DNA of 64,000 nt from Cranoglanis bouderius (GCA_023630585.1 CM042539.1:22821755-22885754), one strand, 5' to 3'. Shown: positions 1-12,106, numbered from the stretch's first letter. Notes: a model not told the origin generated them from the letters alone. Made by a program: numbers and translations.

Positions 1-143
1 TTGAATTTGTTGATAAGTTTGGCAGCAGTGTCGTGTGTGATGTACTTGCCATGTTTGCTGTTAAAGTCCATCGCAACCTTGCAACAGCTTCCTGATCCAG
101 CCATGAGAATGATTTCAATATGTTCTTCTTTTGTCAAAGGCAT
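1..143 (-). CDS. Partial N-terminus of transposon-type helix-turn-helix protein, open at window edge
   Basis: Reading the minus strand from an ATG at 143 gives about 47 residues with no stop, running off the left edge. It begins MPLTKEEHIEIILMAGSGS and continues through VAMDFNSKHG to AAKLINKF. The pattern (TKEE, then a helix, then a conserved K/H-rich turn and a second helix) resembles the small helix-turn-helix domain, DUF4817-like, that heads Tc1/mariner-type or related transposase ORFs dispersed in fish and arthropod genomes. That assignment is from memory of the family. No inverted repeat or target duplication can be tested because the rest lies outside the window. It sits antisense to the host gene, in an intron. 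It could be a decayed fragment or part of a complete element. Confidence 0.45.
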   Translation of the reverse strand, partial: MPLTKEEHIEIILMAGSGSCCKVAMDFNSKHGKYITHDTAAKLINKF

Positions 144-450
144 TCTTAAGGCTATCTGAAAAATAAATAAATATATACGTTATATATAATATAAACTAAG
201 TATGACAATTTTTGGAAGACATTTTGCTTAAAAAAAAAAAAAAAAACGGATAGGGGGAAATTTAAGGACAAATGGAAGAAATACATTGAAGGAATTTCTC
301 TGTGGCTTTACTAAAGGATGCCTTCGCTGCACTGTGAATAAACACATTGGGTTATTAATCACTGTTATTATCTTTAACATCTAAATGACAATTGATAATA
401 ATAGCAATAATAATCAACAATAAGGAGTAATAATGGTAGACGTGGTTAAG

Positions 451-501
<51 letters not shown>

Positions 502-1794
502 GCAGTATTCAATTATGCAGTTTCCATTGGCATATTAATCATCTTTTCACCAAACACGCCGGTGTTAATTAAAGCAAAGCGCGGATAAAGACGTGTTGCC
601 GGATCATCACTCTGTTTATCGCTGCTCACACAGCCGCACTTAAGTAAATTCAGCCCGCAAGAGGAATTTCAATGCCTTGTCCCACCATGTTTGGTAATCT
701 GCATATGCGTGTATATGTGTGTGTTACTGAATGAAAGAGAAAGAATTTTATTTTATTATTTTTTTGTGAGCATGTACAGCTACCTGCTGTGCTGGGCGAG
801 TGTGTAAGTAGCCCGAGAGAGAACGTACATAGGATTGAAAGCAAAAACGCGAGACAGAGAGCGAACATGTTAGTCATTTTCGCATAGTCTAGTGGCAGAT
901 CTGCAAAGAGAAGTCCAGCCCACTGGCAGAAAGACGAATTGTGTTGTAATTAGTAGCAGAAGACCGATGAGGCGTTCTGCTCCGTTATCACTCGAGAGAG
1001 AGAGAGAGAGAAATGGCTCTGAACCCGAGTGTGTGACTCAGCCTGCCTGCTGTCAGAATAAACACAATCTGAAATAGATATTCAGTTTATTGTTTATCTA
1101 TTTATCATCATTTACACAACCAGAATTTCCACATATACACTGCAGGGAAGACATCTTGTCTGTTCACATCCTGTTCACTGATATTCAACTTTAGGGAATT
1201 AAATGTAGGTGAATTGAGACGAATGGATTTGTTATTGGCCGCCTGTAGAGATAGCTACAGTACTCAAGCACTCGAAAAGCAACACAATAAGTGTATGAGT
1301 GCATGGAGGTTTTCAATCCAGCAACGTTATCAGATAGTTTATATCCAGTACCGCACAACAAAATGCAAATCCTATCAGAAATTGAGCCATAATATTCCTG
1401 TAAAACCTTCTGAATGGTTACAAATGCAGAATGTGATTTGATTGGTTACAGCAAATATAGGGGCGGGGCAGTGGCACAATCTGGAGGATTGGAGTCCATT
1501 CTTTTTGGAAAAAGCTGTACCATTAGCTAGCTAACTAAAAACATGCGTGTACACATAACTGCTGACATAACTGAGCAAAAGTGCGAGTTTTACTACTCTC
1601 TCTACTACTACTACTACCAGTACGAGTACAATGTTCAGTGACAAATGAACCGAAGACGCAAACTAGATAAGAGATAAGATAAGATGTATAACACTTTGTT
1701 AAGGACATAAATTAGATCAGGATGTACTTGTATAGAGCCATTGCAAGATTAAACCTCTTCTTCCCGGGAATTAAAGTCTTGAGCTATCGAATTT
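144..1794. other. Intronic sequence with a GT microsatellite
   Basis: A (GT)n tract runs from about 453 to 500 and a short GA tract lies at 991-1010. The rest is AT-rich, with short unconvincing ORFs. No exon, RNA gene or clear mobile element was recognised. Confidence 0.5.
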
Positions 1795-1990
1795 GATCAA
1801 AATGCATTTCCCTAGTAGCTGGACATGGCGGCCATCTTGGCAACGCTCCCAAGCAGTTAGTTTCAGTTCTTTTCAGACATGTACGGATTGACAAAATGAC
1901 GTTTCAAACACGAATTTGCCTGAAAAAGCTGTTAAAATCTGACAGAAACGGTGTAAATAATGTGTGATATTTGGCACAGTCATTTTCAGG
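1795..1990 (+). repeat. Dispersed repeat family S, fragment 1
   Basis: Shares a start (AATGCATTTC, CTAGTAGCTGGACATGGC), the GGCGGCCAT segment and a GGTGTAAATAA-type segment with the copy at 4510-4800. The two are clearly diverged copies of one interspersed family. No coding capacity or ends could be defined. Confidence 0.5.
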
Positions 1991-2998
1991 TTATAGTGAC
2001 AACATCCAATAGTCTTCATAATGTTTTTAAATTTCATGATCAGGATATCAAAGTTAATTCTTCTGTTTTCATATAAATAAGTTGTCAATGATGTATTATT
2101 TTTCACAATATTGAAGTTATTACATATTTGACTGTATTTTATGGTATTTTATATTCCAAAGCAACTTACATTAAAAAAAGTATGACTTAAAGACAGGAAA
2201 GTTGGGTATGGCTAACGAGCCTTTTCCAATGTCCTCCATAATCGCTCACCTAGCTAGTTCTTAAATAAGCAAAAAGATTACTACACTTTCGAGATTCTAC
2301 ACTTTTTTTTTAAACGAGGCGTATCCTCACTATAGACTAAATCAGAATGTTTGTAAACGTATAGGTTGCGTTCTTCTGGTCAGTGCCAGAGCTTGTTTTA
2401 GGTAGCTGTCAATATCAGCGTAAAAGACTGAACCAACGTCAAACGGACTCCAGGGCACAACCGGATCAGGGTTAGGTTTATTTTGTTTTCTGGTTTTTAA
2501 CTCCTGGAGGAAAAACCTTATAGCTGACAGATTCAATTGTAGTCTCGCTGAATGAAAAATTCCTCTCCCTCTTAAACAAGTTTCATTTACACAATCATAA
2601 TCATCATTAGTCTACAGAACAAGAAGATCCATACTGGTAGAATAAGCTTAGAATTGGCAGTAAAGAATGAATGCTAAACATGGGAAGAACAATTTATACA
2701 AATAAACATTAACTGAGTAGAATCTAGATTTGGTAATTTGAAAAATGACATTTGTGAATATTTAGAGGTATTTTAGCATTTAAGATCACTGAAAGTATTC
2801 TGTTTTTTCTAATATTTTGGTTAAATAACTGGGATAATAACATTGTACCAGATGACAGGGCTTGCCTTTGTACTGATTTTCAATATTTAATACAAAAAAA
2901 AAACAAAAAAAACATGCATACTTTTACTTGAATCTGTAGCAGTAGTCCTTATTCATAGTCTTAAAATGAGAGAAAGAAGACAATAATGAGCAGAGGAG
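1991..2998. other. AT-rich intron, no recognised gene
   Basis: No repeat family or exon was recognised. A 64-codon minus-strand ORF at 2342-2536 has ordinary amino-acid composition but no recognisable family and no convincing splice context. Confidence 0.4.
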
Positions 2999-3034
2999 TG
3001 TGTGTGTGTATGTGTGTGTGTGTGTGTGTGTGTG
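2999..3034. repeat. (GT)n microsatellite
   Basis: A GT dinucleotide tract with one interruption. It is followed by a pyrimidine-rich block containing GCATGGAGCTCTC, which recurs about 150 bp downstream after GTGTGGG. Confidence 0.85.
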
Positions 3035-3288
3035 CATGGAGCTCTCGTCTCTTTCCCCTTCCTCTCCATCACTCTCCGTCTCTAGTCTTCTCTCTGAGGA
3101 GGTGAGTGAAGTGAGGATGATGCAGAAAGTCGGTGTAGAGAAGAAAAGAGAGGGTTACAGCTGAAGAGGAGGAGGAGTGTGTGGGCATGGAGCTCTCTTC
3201 CTCCTTCTCTCTCCCTTTCCATCTCTACCTCCTGACTTTATCTGCGGCTGCACTTACAGGAAATCTTCGTGGTTTGAAGCACCCGGCT

Positions 3289-3320
3289 GCACACACACAC
3301 ACAAACACAAACACGCACAC

Positions 3321-3364
<44 letters not shown>
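3289..3364. repeat. (CA)n microsatellite
   Basis: A long CA tract with a few AA and GC interruptions. It produces spurious Thr-His ORFs. Confidence 0.9.
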
Positions 3365-3366
<2 letters not shown>

Positions 3367-3560
3367 CCGCAGACGCTCATGCACACTATCACGCACTCAT
3401 ACTAATATCTGTTTTCCTCGGATAGTTTTATTTTCGGTTATTTAATAACTTTTTTTTTTGCAGCGTTAGCTCGTTAAGCAGAATGCGGCACAGGAAGCAG
3501 AGGCATTTTCGAGGACGCGGGAAAGAGAGGGGAAAAGTAGAAAAGAGAGAGAGGGGAAAA

Positions 3561-3594
3561 AGAAGAAGAGGAGAAGAAGAAGAAGAAGAAGAGA
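3561..3594. repeat. (AAG)n purine tract
   Basis: An AAG-rich simple repeat inside a longer purine-rich stretch from about 3520 to 3600. Confidence 0.75.
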
Positions 3595-3771
3595 GAGTCG
3601 GAAAAAAAGGTCCACGTAACAATGCCGGGGAAAAATCAGAACATTTTCCAGCGAAAGATGGGCCATTTCCAAATCCTTGTGCCCTATCAGACAAATTAAA
3701 GTAAATCAAGCATGAAATGAAGCAGGAGAGCCTGGAGATAAGGCTCCTTTAAGTCGTTTCCAGATTAGGAT

Positions 3772-3808
3772 AGAGAGAGAGAGAGAGAGAGAGTGAGAGA
3801 GAGAGAGG
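3772..3808. repeat. (GA)n microsatellite
   Basis: A GA dinucleotide tract with one GT interruption. Confidence 0.85.
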
Positions 3809-3916
3809 TGCATTTGCTCGCCGCCAGCCGAGGAGGCTAGTTTCCCATTTCACAATAGCAGCCTGTGTATAGGATTACTTTCCCCTGTCAGTGACATGAA
3901 GGGAGCAGGGAAGGAA

Positions 3917-3973
3917 ACACACACACGCACACACACACACACACACGCGCACACACACACACACACACACACT
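3917..3973. repeat. (CA)n microsatellite
   Basis: A CA tract with CG interruptions. Confidence 0.85.
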
Positions 3974-4439
3974 GCACTCACGCTCGCGAACATATCCTTA
4001 AATGTTTCATCTCCAACTTCTTCTCCCACGGTTTTTTGGCAGGAGATTGGCGATAGCGTCCGACGGAGGTTACGGACATTTCCGTGATAGTTGATATTTG
4101 GCAGAGGGTGAAGGAGGAAAATCTACAAAGAAAACTAAAGAAGTCATAATGTGACTTTTTACTGCACCTCACAATCACATTTACTGCACTTTACTACAGC
4201 ACAACATCCCAAATATGATGGATGGATGCACTTATAGATCCTTAAATACTGCCTCATTGCTTCATTTGTCACACTGAACTATATGTATATAGTGGCATCC
4301 AAACATTTCAGCCCATTACCAACTACTGTTTTTATTCTATCAGAGTATAATCGGCTTGTAGTTAGTTATTTATAAGCACATTTCTGTGCCTAAGTGCCTA
4401 AGGACACTGTACAGATACATCACAGAATATAAATGTATG

Positions 4440-4446
4440 TATAATA

Positions 4447-4489
<43 letters not shown>

Positions 4490-4490
4490 A
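4440..4490. repeat. (AAT)n microsatellite
   Basis: A TAA trinucleotide array. Read on the minus strand it gives a poly-Leu stretch inside a spurious 165-codon ORF. Confidence 0.85.
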
Positions 4491-4509
4491 ATTATAATAG
4501 AATAATACA

Positions 4510-4800
4510 GAATGCATTTCTCTAGTAGCTGGACATGGCAAGCGTCATCGTCAACAACATATAATGTACACCAAAGTCCTTCTAGTAAACTGTGTCCACT
4601 TGGCGGCCATTTTGGCTGCACCGCGTGGCAGTTATTTTCAGCTATTTTCAGTCGTGTGCCAGAAACAGATCTTTCAGACACAGATTTGAAATGGCCGTTA
4701 CAAAAATGGTGTAAATAACTTGTGAACTGATGATTTGCTCTAAACAGATACGAATACAGCAAATACAGATACGAATAGGAGACGCACCGTTTGCTTTTTT
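4510..4800 (+). repeat. Dispersed repeat family S, longer copy
   Basis: Shares its first 25 or so bases and later blocks (GGCGGCCAT, TTTTCAG, GGTGTAAATAA) with 1795-1990. Its right part (ATACGAATAGGAGACGCAC) recurs near 41080. Coding function is not apparent, and ends and class are unknown. Confidence 0.5.
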
Positions 4801-4859
4801 TTCTTCGTTTGGTTGTTTGTAGTAAGGAAAGCTTGTTAGAGATCAGGTTGAGGCTAGAG

Positions 4860-5695
4860 GTGTGCAAACAGACTAGGATCCTCCCCCTTGTGCGACTTTG
4901 TTTTTGTGTTCACGTGAGCAAGCGATGAAACACCGTATATGGCTTACGGAAGGAAGAAAGTGCACATTCTATAATGTGAATGTGACGCCTGGTCAGGGTC
5001 AAAGATGGTTTGCAATTAGGCCACCAAATTTGTTTATACTGTATTTTGGGAAACAAATTTGTTAGAAAAATTCGCAGGTAGGTGCAAGCAGAAATAAGAG
5101 TTGTGCGACTGGGATTAAAAAATATTTCTTAAATCTTTCAGTTTAGGCCACGCCTACTTAGATTTTAAACCCGGATACAGATACGGATATAAATACACAT
5201 ACAGATAAAGATTATATACATCACAATTTTTTTATTATTGAAGGTATTACAGTATTTATACTGTATATACTGTGCAATGATACAAGACAAATATTGTTTT
5301 TAATAACTTTAGTAATAAAGGTAATGCATGTAGTTAAATAGTAATAAAATGTAAATAAAGGAAAAAGGATATAGGCAATGATATTAACACTAAAAGAAAG
5401 ATGAATAAAAATTACAATGCATGTGTATATATAACTATAAGATGAACAGATAATTAATCAACAGTTAAGTAATCTTATAAACAATAAGACAGTCACTGAG
5501 TGGAAAAGCAAGATGGAAAACTTTTAGTTGTGTTTGAAAATGCATAATGTACATACTGAGTTGATACTTCTTGTTTATGATTACATTAATTAATGCAGCA
5601 ACTAGTCTTTTTTAGCTGACTGAGAAACTAAGAGTCGAGTCTATCTAAATGTCCTGACTGTGACCTTGTATAGAATACCATTGAAATGCTACCAC
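4860..5695. other. AT-rich intron
   Basis: Includes a GATACAGATA-type stretch at 5170-5215 echoing the right part of repeat family S. No exon or RNA gene was recognised. Confidence 0.4.
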
Positions 5696-5699
5696 ATGC

Positions 5700-6065
5700 C
5701 TTTAAAGGTGCAGTTTGTACCTTGTAAAAGTGGTTCCATACCTGCAGTAGTACTAGAATCTTCTTTAAAAAAAAAAAAAAAAAAAGAAAAGTGATTTGCA
5801 ATATTGAAATGCAACAGATCACTTTTTTCCCCCGGCTTCTGTTTACATTTTTCTGGCCCAGAAATGAGCACCGCCCTTAAACAGAACAGCGTTTCAACTG
5901 TGCCGCCTTTCCTTAAGAGTTCCATCATGAGGCATACGTAGTTTCAACAGAAAGAATGGGGTTAGTTGGGGGAAAGGGGGAAAGGTTCGTTAAAGCGTTC
6001 ATTGCAATTTGCCACAAAGGCAGTAGAAGGCTTTAAAAATGACAAATTGCTGCTTTAACAAAATG
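5700..6065 (-). repeat. Dispersed repeat family Q, copy 1
   Basis: Begins with AAAGGTGCAGTTTGTAC and contains TTCTGGCCCAGAA and GATTTGCAATATT segments. These recur inverted around 59955-60125, where the end reads GAACTGCACCTTTAA. This looks like one interspersed family in opposite orientations. Class unknown. Confidence 0.4.
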
Positions 6066-6830
6066 TCATTTTTTAAAGCATCTCTTGATACTGACTCAGT
6101 TTGCACGGTCGTCTATATACTTCACATTATCATGCCTACTGCTCTCTGTGAATAACATATTAATAAAGAATAATGTTCTAGAAGTATAATTTGGCAGAAA
6201 ATAAGTATATTTTTATAAGTGAAGATACCTTTGGTACAGCTGTAATTACTCACCATAGACCAGAGTGAATTTTATCACTCTTTCCATTCAACCCAATTTA
6301 CCTGCTGGACATTGTACAAAGATTAAAAACATATCTAGAACCTTTACAGTTTGCCTGCTGGGATTGAAGGTTTTGTATCTCTGCACTTTGAACTCTTCTG
6401 AGGTTGCCTAGTGATTAGTAGTATGACCTTGACCTTTCAAGACCCCGCCTTAGGTTTAGCGCCTCTATCAGCCTCATCTCCAGCCGTTTAAAAACTCCTC
6501 TCGGAAAAAAAGTGGGTTTTTAACACCGCCCTTATCCTAAACTGGATGAGAGGAAGAGAAAGAGAGGAGGAAAAAATCCTTAATCCATCTTATCTGTTGA
6601 CTGTCAAACTGCTGGGGCTAAGACCTCGTCACAAAAGACAACTAGGTCAGGAGAGACAGGATTGGACTGGAGAGCTGGAGAAGCTGTAATTGGCTAGAGA
6701 AGAAGGATGAAGAGAGGCTAATGACATGCTGGAGTTAAACCGCACCTGTAAATACGGCCAAAAATGTCACCAATGAAAAACTACAATATGCAGAAAAAGT
6801 CTGAATTCACCAGCAAGAATTGGATCATTA
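6066..6830. other. Intron without recognised repeats
   Basis: Mixed-composition intron. No exon, RNA or repeat was identified. Confidence 0.4.
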
Positions 6831-6833
6831 AAC

Positions 6834-6897
6834 TTATTATTATTATTATTATTATTATTATTGTTATTATTGTTATTATTGTTATTATTGTTATTGC

Positions 6898-6945
<48 letters not shown>
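6834..6945. repeat. (ATT)n microsatellite
   Basis: A long ATT trinucleotide array with GTT variants in the middle. It yields poly-Ile and poly-Asn ORFs that are not genes. Confidence 0.9.
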
Positions 6946-7042
6946 GAGCAATAAAATGCTTATATAATGAAAACATATAATGAAAACTAACTGGTTTTTA
7001 ACTAGTATTTATTGTTATTATTTATATGATTTAATATTATTA

Positions 7043-7044
7043 TG

Positions 7045-7090
<46 letters not shown>
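7043..7090. repeat. (AAT)n microsatellite
   Basis: A TAA/AAT array. A second AAT tract at about 7340-7370 heads the duplicated downstream unit (TTCAAGTTATCACTTTCAGTA occurs near both 7100 and 7380). Confidence 0.85.
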
Positions 7091-7091
<1 letters not shown>

Positions 7092-7184
7092 GTTTGTTCA
7101 AGTTATCACTTTCAGTATGACATTAGTATTTTATTATTGTTGTTGTTACTGTTATTGTTATTATTTATCTGTTTGTTTGTTTGT

Positions 7185-7339
7185 TTATTTGTGATAATTA
7201 ATAGAAATGGTGTTTTGCAGACATTCCACAATTTCACATTCCACTACATTAAATGTAACTGTAAATGGATAAGGTAGTGGAATGTGAAATTGTGGAATGT
7301 CTGAAAAACAACATTTCTACTAATTATCACAAATAAATA

Positions 7340-7370
<31 letters not shown>

Positions 7371-7710
7371 TTCGTTCAAGTTATCACTTTCAGTATGACA
7401 TTTGTATTTTATTATTATTTATTTATTTGTGAGAATGAATATAAATGTTGTTTTGCAGACATTTCATAATTTCGCATTCCACTACATTAAATGGATAAAA
7501 CATACAGTTTGTCATTCTTTAATAAATAAAACGTCAATATTTGGCAGACTGCTGTGTAAGAGGAATAATCAGCTTCATGGTAGTAACAGTAACTCCACAT
7601 TGCAACGGGCTGCATCACAGCCTGTTTTGATGTTCATTATTTGGTTGTTACAGTTGATTATTTTCCTACAAAAGCACAGCCCCAAGTGTTTTATTCCTTA
7701 CGTAATATGT
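7185..7710 (+). repeat. Foldback-bearing copy of dispersed family P
   Basis: Arms 7185-7246 and 7275-7336 are inverted copies, 62 bp each, differing at about three positions around a 28-base loop. The loop and arm ends contain CATTAAATGTAACT, GTAAATGGATAA as in the family P copy near 49310. The stretch after 7345 repeats the left flank directly. The right part (TTGATTATTTTCCTACAA, GCACAGCCCC) matches other family P copies near 49490. It looks like a rearranged non-autonomous foldback element. The transposon class is not established. Confidence 0.6.
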
Positions 7711-8715
7711 AGATCCAAAACACACAACCTCAAATTCCTGGATAAATTTTTTTTATTTGAAGATTTGGAAATTCGGAACAATTCACAGAACTCAATTCAT
7801 ATGAAGTTAGTATGAAAAATGAAAGTTGTGTTTAATCAGATCCAGTTGGGGAAAATTGTGGACATGCTCCAGTGTTTACCAGAATTTATAAGAAACCAGT
7901 ACAGAATTTTACTCAGTGGATTATATAAGATTCAGATGACTCATTTCTGTGGAACCATTTCAGTATTAATTCATAATTATGTCTTTTGTAATGTTCTTCT
8001 TAGTGGACTTTTGGATCCCGTTGTCGTAGTATGTTTAATGGTTCTTAACAACTCTCTGAATAGTGTTTATATAATTGTTTATGAAGCTCCTTTATATTAC
8101 CATGTACACATTTTTTTTGGTTTACTTCTCAAGCCTCTGCTCTTTTCAAGCTTTAGCTTTGACTCAGTCATTTTGTCGCTGAAATCAGATGTACAATCGC
8201 AGCAAATCGAAATGCATGTGCGTTTCTTCCCTATACATATACACACTGTTAGTCATTTGTGCTGACAGCTGAGAAGAATTATATCCCTCACAAGCACTCT
8301 GAATATGTTACACTTCTCCGATAGTCAAATTTGTCGGTGGGGAATGACTGCCTGTCCTCTAGATGACGCTTCCGATAACGTGTCTCGCTTTTGCTCTCAT
8401 TTTTTCCATCGGCACTGTGATGGCCCGGACGAGATGAACGCTTTTGGAGATTGTCGTCGGGATGTCTTTGCCGAGGCTTTGATCGAAATGAACTCGAGGA
8501 AAACAGGCAGATTTTATTATATTTAGTAGCGTTTAAGCCAGATTATATAAAGGAAGCGTTTTTACATTTCTCCTGCTTCAGCAAATACACGCATAAATGT
8601 AAACATGTTGAATGCTGTAGAGTTTTAGTAAGTCAACTGATTCATGAGACAAACAGCAAGATAAGGAAACTCATTTTTACATACCTGCTACTTAAGTGTG
8701 TTCCTAATCTCTAAA
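7711..8715. other. AT-rich intron
   Basis: Contains open frames of 137 and 148 codons that begin in or just after repeat DNA and show no recognisable domain. No other structure was seen. Confidence 0.4.
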
Positions 8716-9265
8716 AGAATAATCAAGGGCAATAAACAAACAAAAAAACATAATGGGGCATTCTGCTACAGGAATATAATCAACAGTGTGATGGCAGTTA
8801 CCAAGCAGAAGCTCATTGTTTTTCAACAAGAGCACATCCTGAAGTGTTTAATTCCTCTTATACCACGGCAATTCACAAATTGGAACTTTATATTTATATA
8901 TATATATATATATGTTACCAAACTAGTAAGTTGCCTTATAGCCACTATAAACAATCATTCTCTCACCAGCATCTCTTTTCTTTTTCTCTCTTGAAGAAAC
9001 AACTTCAGAAACCATAAAAAGGGCTCTAAGCTAAAAAGCCCATTAACCTGAAGACTTGTAAGAAAACCTAACATTACAGCTTTACCTCTGACTGTTACAA
9101 AGCTGTGACACTGGAGATGTCACAGAAAACTTCTCCATATCAATGATCAAGCGTCCTCCATGCAAGTCTCTGTATATGTTGCTACTATAGAAACGTTAAT
9201 GTGTACTGCTATAGAAAACGAAACAACTCTTTTTGACTAATCATAATTGAGAATTCAACAGCGCT
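8716..9265 (+). repeat. Dispersed family P copy
   Basis: Contains the hallmark blocks CATCCTGAAGTG, ATTCCTCTTATACCAC, AGCTTTACCTCTGACTGTTACAAAG and terminal AATTGAGAATTCAACA, all shared with copies at 26892-27300 and 50430-51565. No ORF. Probably a degenerate non-autonomous DNA element. A short AT tract lies at 8894-8913. Confidence 0.55.
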
Positions 9266-10060
9266 GTGGTATAGTCACAATGACCAAACCCACATTAATG
9301 GTATTGCGGACACTCCAAATGATCCTGTGCCATTTAAACTCATTTTTCGGATATACCTTTTGGACACAGCCGTGTAATTTCTTCTCAAGTGAAGATGAAA
9401 CTGATGGCCGGGATATGATTTCACAATAGAAACAACCGGTTTTTTTTTTTTTTTATTTATTTATTTATTTTTGCAGCTAACTAGCCAACTAAATGTTTTG
9501 CGACTTAAAATATATATCACTAAACTAAACAAACTGGTTGTTGGTATTTTTTTTTGTTTGTTTGTTTCACCGAATATTGTCTTGTCATTACATTAGTAAG
9601 TCTAATGGTTGCTCGTTCAGTGTTCTACCAATTTATAGTAATTAATTAGCTAAGTGAATGAGCAATTTGAACATGCCAGCCATCCTCGTGTGTATTTAAT
9701 GGCTCACACCTCCATGATTTTTGACTTTCGCATGTTTATTTTGATCCACTTAAACGCTTCATGCAGCAACACAGACTGCTTTTGCAGGTAAATAAATGTT
9801 TTCTTCTTTTTTTTTTTGTCCTTTTGCGTTCAAAAGAACGTTTTATTCAGTCAGCTAATACTCTCACTACACAAAATAAATATGTTAAATCCTTTCCCAA
9901 TATTGCTAGACCTTTTACAAATGGATTTGGTGGTCAAAACTTCCTCTCCAAAGAATGAAATTTGAGTCTAGCAGAAGGATTTTGTTAGAGATAGTGGGCA
10001 TAAAGAGAAAGAGGGCTGGGGTGAGAGCGAGAGAGAGGTAAAAAGGTCCTCCTGTGTTTT
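9266..10060. other. AT-rich intron
   Basis: Includes poly-T with TTTA repeats near 9440-9475. Nothing else recognised. Confidence 0.4.
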
Positions 10061-10330
10061 AACACAAGTGTCTGAACAGGAGATAATGGCGAGACTGTGG
10101 GATATAAATGATGCATTTGCTTCTCTCAGCCCCGATAATGGTGGTTTTGGGGAAAGGGGGGGAAAGTTCATCGCTCTCTTATCAAAGCGCTCTGACATTT
10201 CTCCTTCAGCTGTAAAATTTCATATCGCATATCTCTTTTTCGAGCTCGAAGGCCCTTTTTGTGGAGCAATACGCAGCATTCCATTTCTGCCCCATATGCT
10301 TTGGCCGGTATATTAATTTAGGGCCCTGTT
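10061..10330. promoter_or_regulatory. Candidate conserved non-coding block
   Basis: Low-repeat, mixed-composition sequence with homeodomain-like and GATA-like words (GATAAT, TTATCA, TTAATTTA) inside an otherwise AT-rich intron. Offered only because large zfpm2 introns are known to hold conserved non-coding elements; conservation itself cannot be seen here. Confidence 0.2.
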
Positions 10331-10639
10331 TGGCCCCACTATAGTGATGTTCTCGATAGCTAGAACACCGTTTTCACTTTTCTTATGATTCTCATGGCTT
10401 TTAGAAACCATTAGATATCTGTGAGGTGTTTATAATACACTGCTGTAGCATTTAGATTTGGTTCTTGTGTTCAGTTATTTAAGAAAAACCTTACAGTTAA
10501 TATTTTAAGGGGTTCTCAAATGTTTTGCAGTCCTTTTAACTCTAGAAGTAATTTTTTTTTTTTAAAAACCAAAAAAAAAATCATGGACCCACTCAGTACA
10601 GAATTATTTTATATACATAATATTTTATGAACTACTCAA

Positions 10640-10995
10640 ATTAAGGGTGGGCGATATGGTGAAAACATCATATCATATGTTTCTTAAAGACATTTCTATG
10701 TTTCATGTGTATCTCTATATATAGGTTTGCTAATGTCTACAAAAATAATTGTATTTCTATTTTTTTTTTTTTGTTAAAAAAATTAACATCAAAAAAGGAG
10801 AACAAAAATAAATATCTGTAAAAATGTTAACATGTACATTTAAATTTGAAAGCTAAGGTATAACATTTTAAGGTCAAATCATCTGTGTCCAATCAGTTTG
10901 TAATTGTTAATTATTTTTAAACAATATCACATTATCCACGATAACTCAGAAAAGCATATTGTGAAAACTTGTCATTATATCATCCCAGCCCTAAC
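10640..10995. mobile_element. Non-autonomous inverted-repeat DNA element
   Basis: The left end reads AGGGTGGGCGATATGGTG and the right end reads CATTATATCATCCCAGCCCT, an imperfect inverted pair characteristic of small fish DNA elements. The interior is AT-rich with no ORF. Superfamily not assigned (hAT-like by memory of the termini). Confidence 0.5.
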
Positions 10996-11699
10996 ACAAA
11001 TATTAGACTCATTATTCAAAAGTACACAATAATAGTCTGACTACTTATTGAATCCATAGAGCTTTTTTATTTATGAACAGAACAAGTTGACATTATTTGT
11101 AGGCCTAATATCTATGAGAACTATATGATCATTCGAATAACATTTTTTTGTAACAAAAAATAAAATAAAATAAATAAATAAGTAAATAAAATTGACCACT
11201 GGTCTAGGACAGACATTATATCAATTGGATTCTTTATAACCTTCTGTTCCACTCAACATTATAACAATAATGTAACATACATATTATAAAAAGGAATTAT
11301 TATAAAGGGTTCTAACCACATCTTTATGTTTATGTCACTTTGTACCTGCCTTCATTATCAATTACCTCTTTTATCCCATTCAGAATGAAAGAAATTGCAT
11401 TTTTAAAGAGAAAATACATAAAAGCTGAACACTTGTGACTACTAATTCTATTTATACAGTATAAAAAAAAAAAGTATGATGGCCATGTAAAAACCCACTC
11501 AGACAACTCTAGCAAAGATACAGCGTGAAAAGAATAGCATTTATTATTATACAAATGAAGTTTATAAGTAAAGCTACGACCGTTAACCTCACCTCTTGCC
11601 CTAGCCTTAAACATTTTTTTAATTTTGCTTGTTTGCAAGATCGTGTCAAATCCTCATGACACCTAATATTTAGGGTTTTTATTTATTTATTTGTTTATT
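10996..11699. other. AT-rich intron
   Basis: No exon, RNA or recognisable repeat. Confidence 0.4.
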
Positions 11700-12106
11700 T
11701 TTAGATTTTTTCCCCCATTTCCTTTCCAATTTGGTCTTGCCAATTCCACTCACTAGCTAACTCATACCCCATCACATGACAGCTACCAACCGGGGAGGGT
11801 GGGGCAATCGTGCTTCTTCCGAGGCGCATAAAGCCAACCTCTTCATCTTTTTGAACTGCTGCTCATGCAGTGTCGCAGGGCTACGTAACACATTCAGATG
11901 AAAGCTATCTACCCTCTTCCGCACACATGTGCTCACAGATGCCCACGATTGGCTAGTGTCATTGATAGGGGAGAGAGAGTACGCCCGTCCTGGCCAATTT
12001 TGCTCCCTTGGCTTCCGACCACGGATGGCTATAGCATCATCATGATTTAAAATCTCGATTTCCGGATGATGGGGTGAATGCTTTTCCTGTTGCATCACTC
12101 AGGAGC
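11700..12106 (-). mobile_element. tRNA-derived SINE (V-SINE-like), copy 1
   Basis: On the minus strand the head reads CTCCTGAGTGATGCAACAGG, then a degenerate tRNA-like region, and the body carries CCAATCGTGGGC, GAAGAGGGTAGATAGC and a tail AAATTGG...GGGGGAAAAAATC. A second copy with the same order lies at 40641-40958. The head resembles a tRNA box A region and the body is that of a widespread fish SINE. Non-coding, mobilised by a LINE in trans. Exact subfamily is from memory. Confidence 0.6.

Noticed and set aside
3177..3425. Overlapping open frames rich in Thr-His through a CA tract
   Set aside because: They are reading frames through a microsatellite; the same pattern appears at every CA/GT tract (for example 23111-23305, 29712-30096, 43299-43719).
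4370..4867. 165-codon minus-strand open frame
   Set aside because: Its poly-Leu core comes from the AAT microsatellite and the rest covers dispersed repeat S; no domain.
6764..6976. Poly-Ile and poly-Asn open frames
   Set aside because: Direct translation of the ATT microsatellite.
7402..8265. Two open frames of 137 and 148 codons
   Set aside because: They overlap repeat family P or follow it in AT-rich DNA, and show no family resemblance, splice sites or codon bias.
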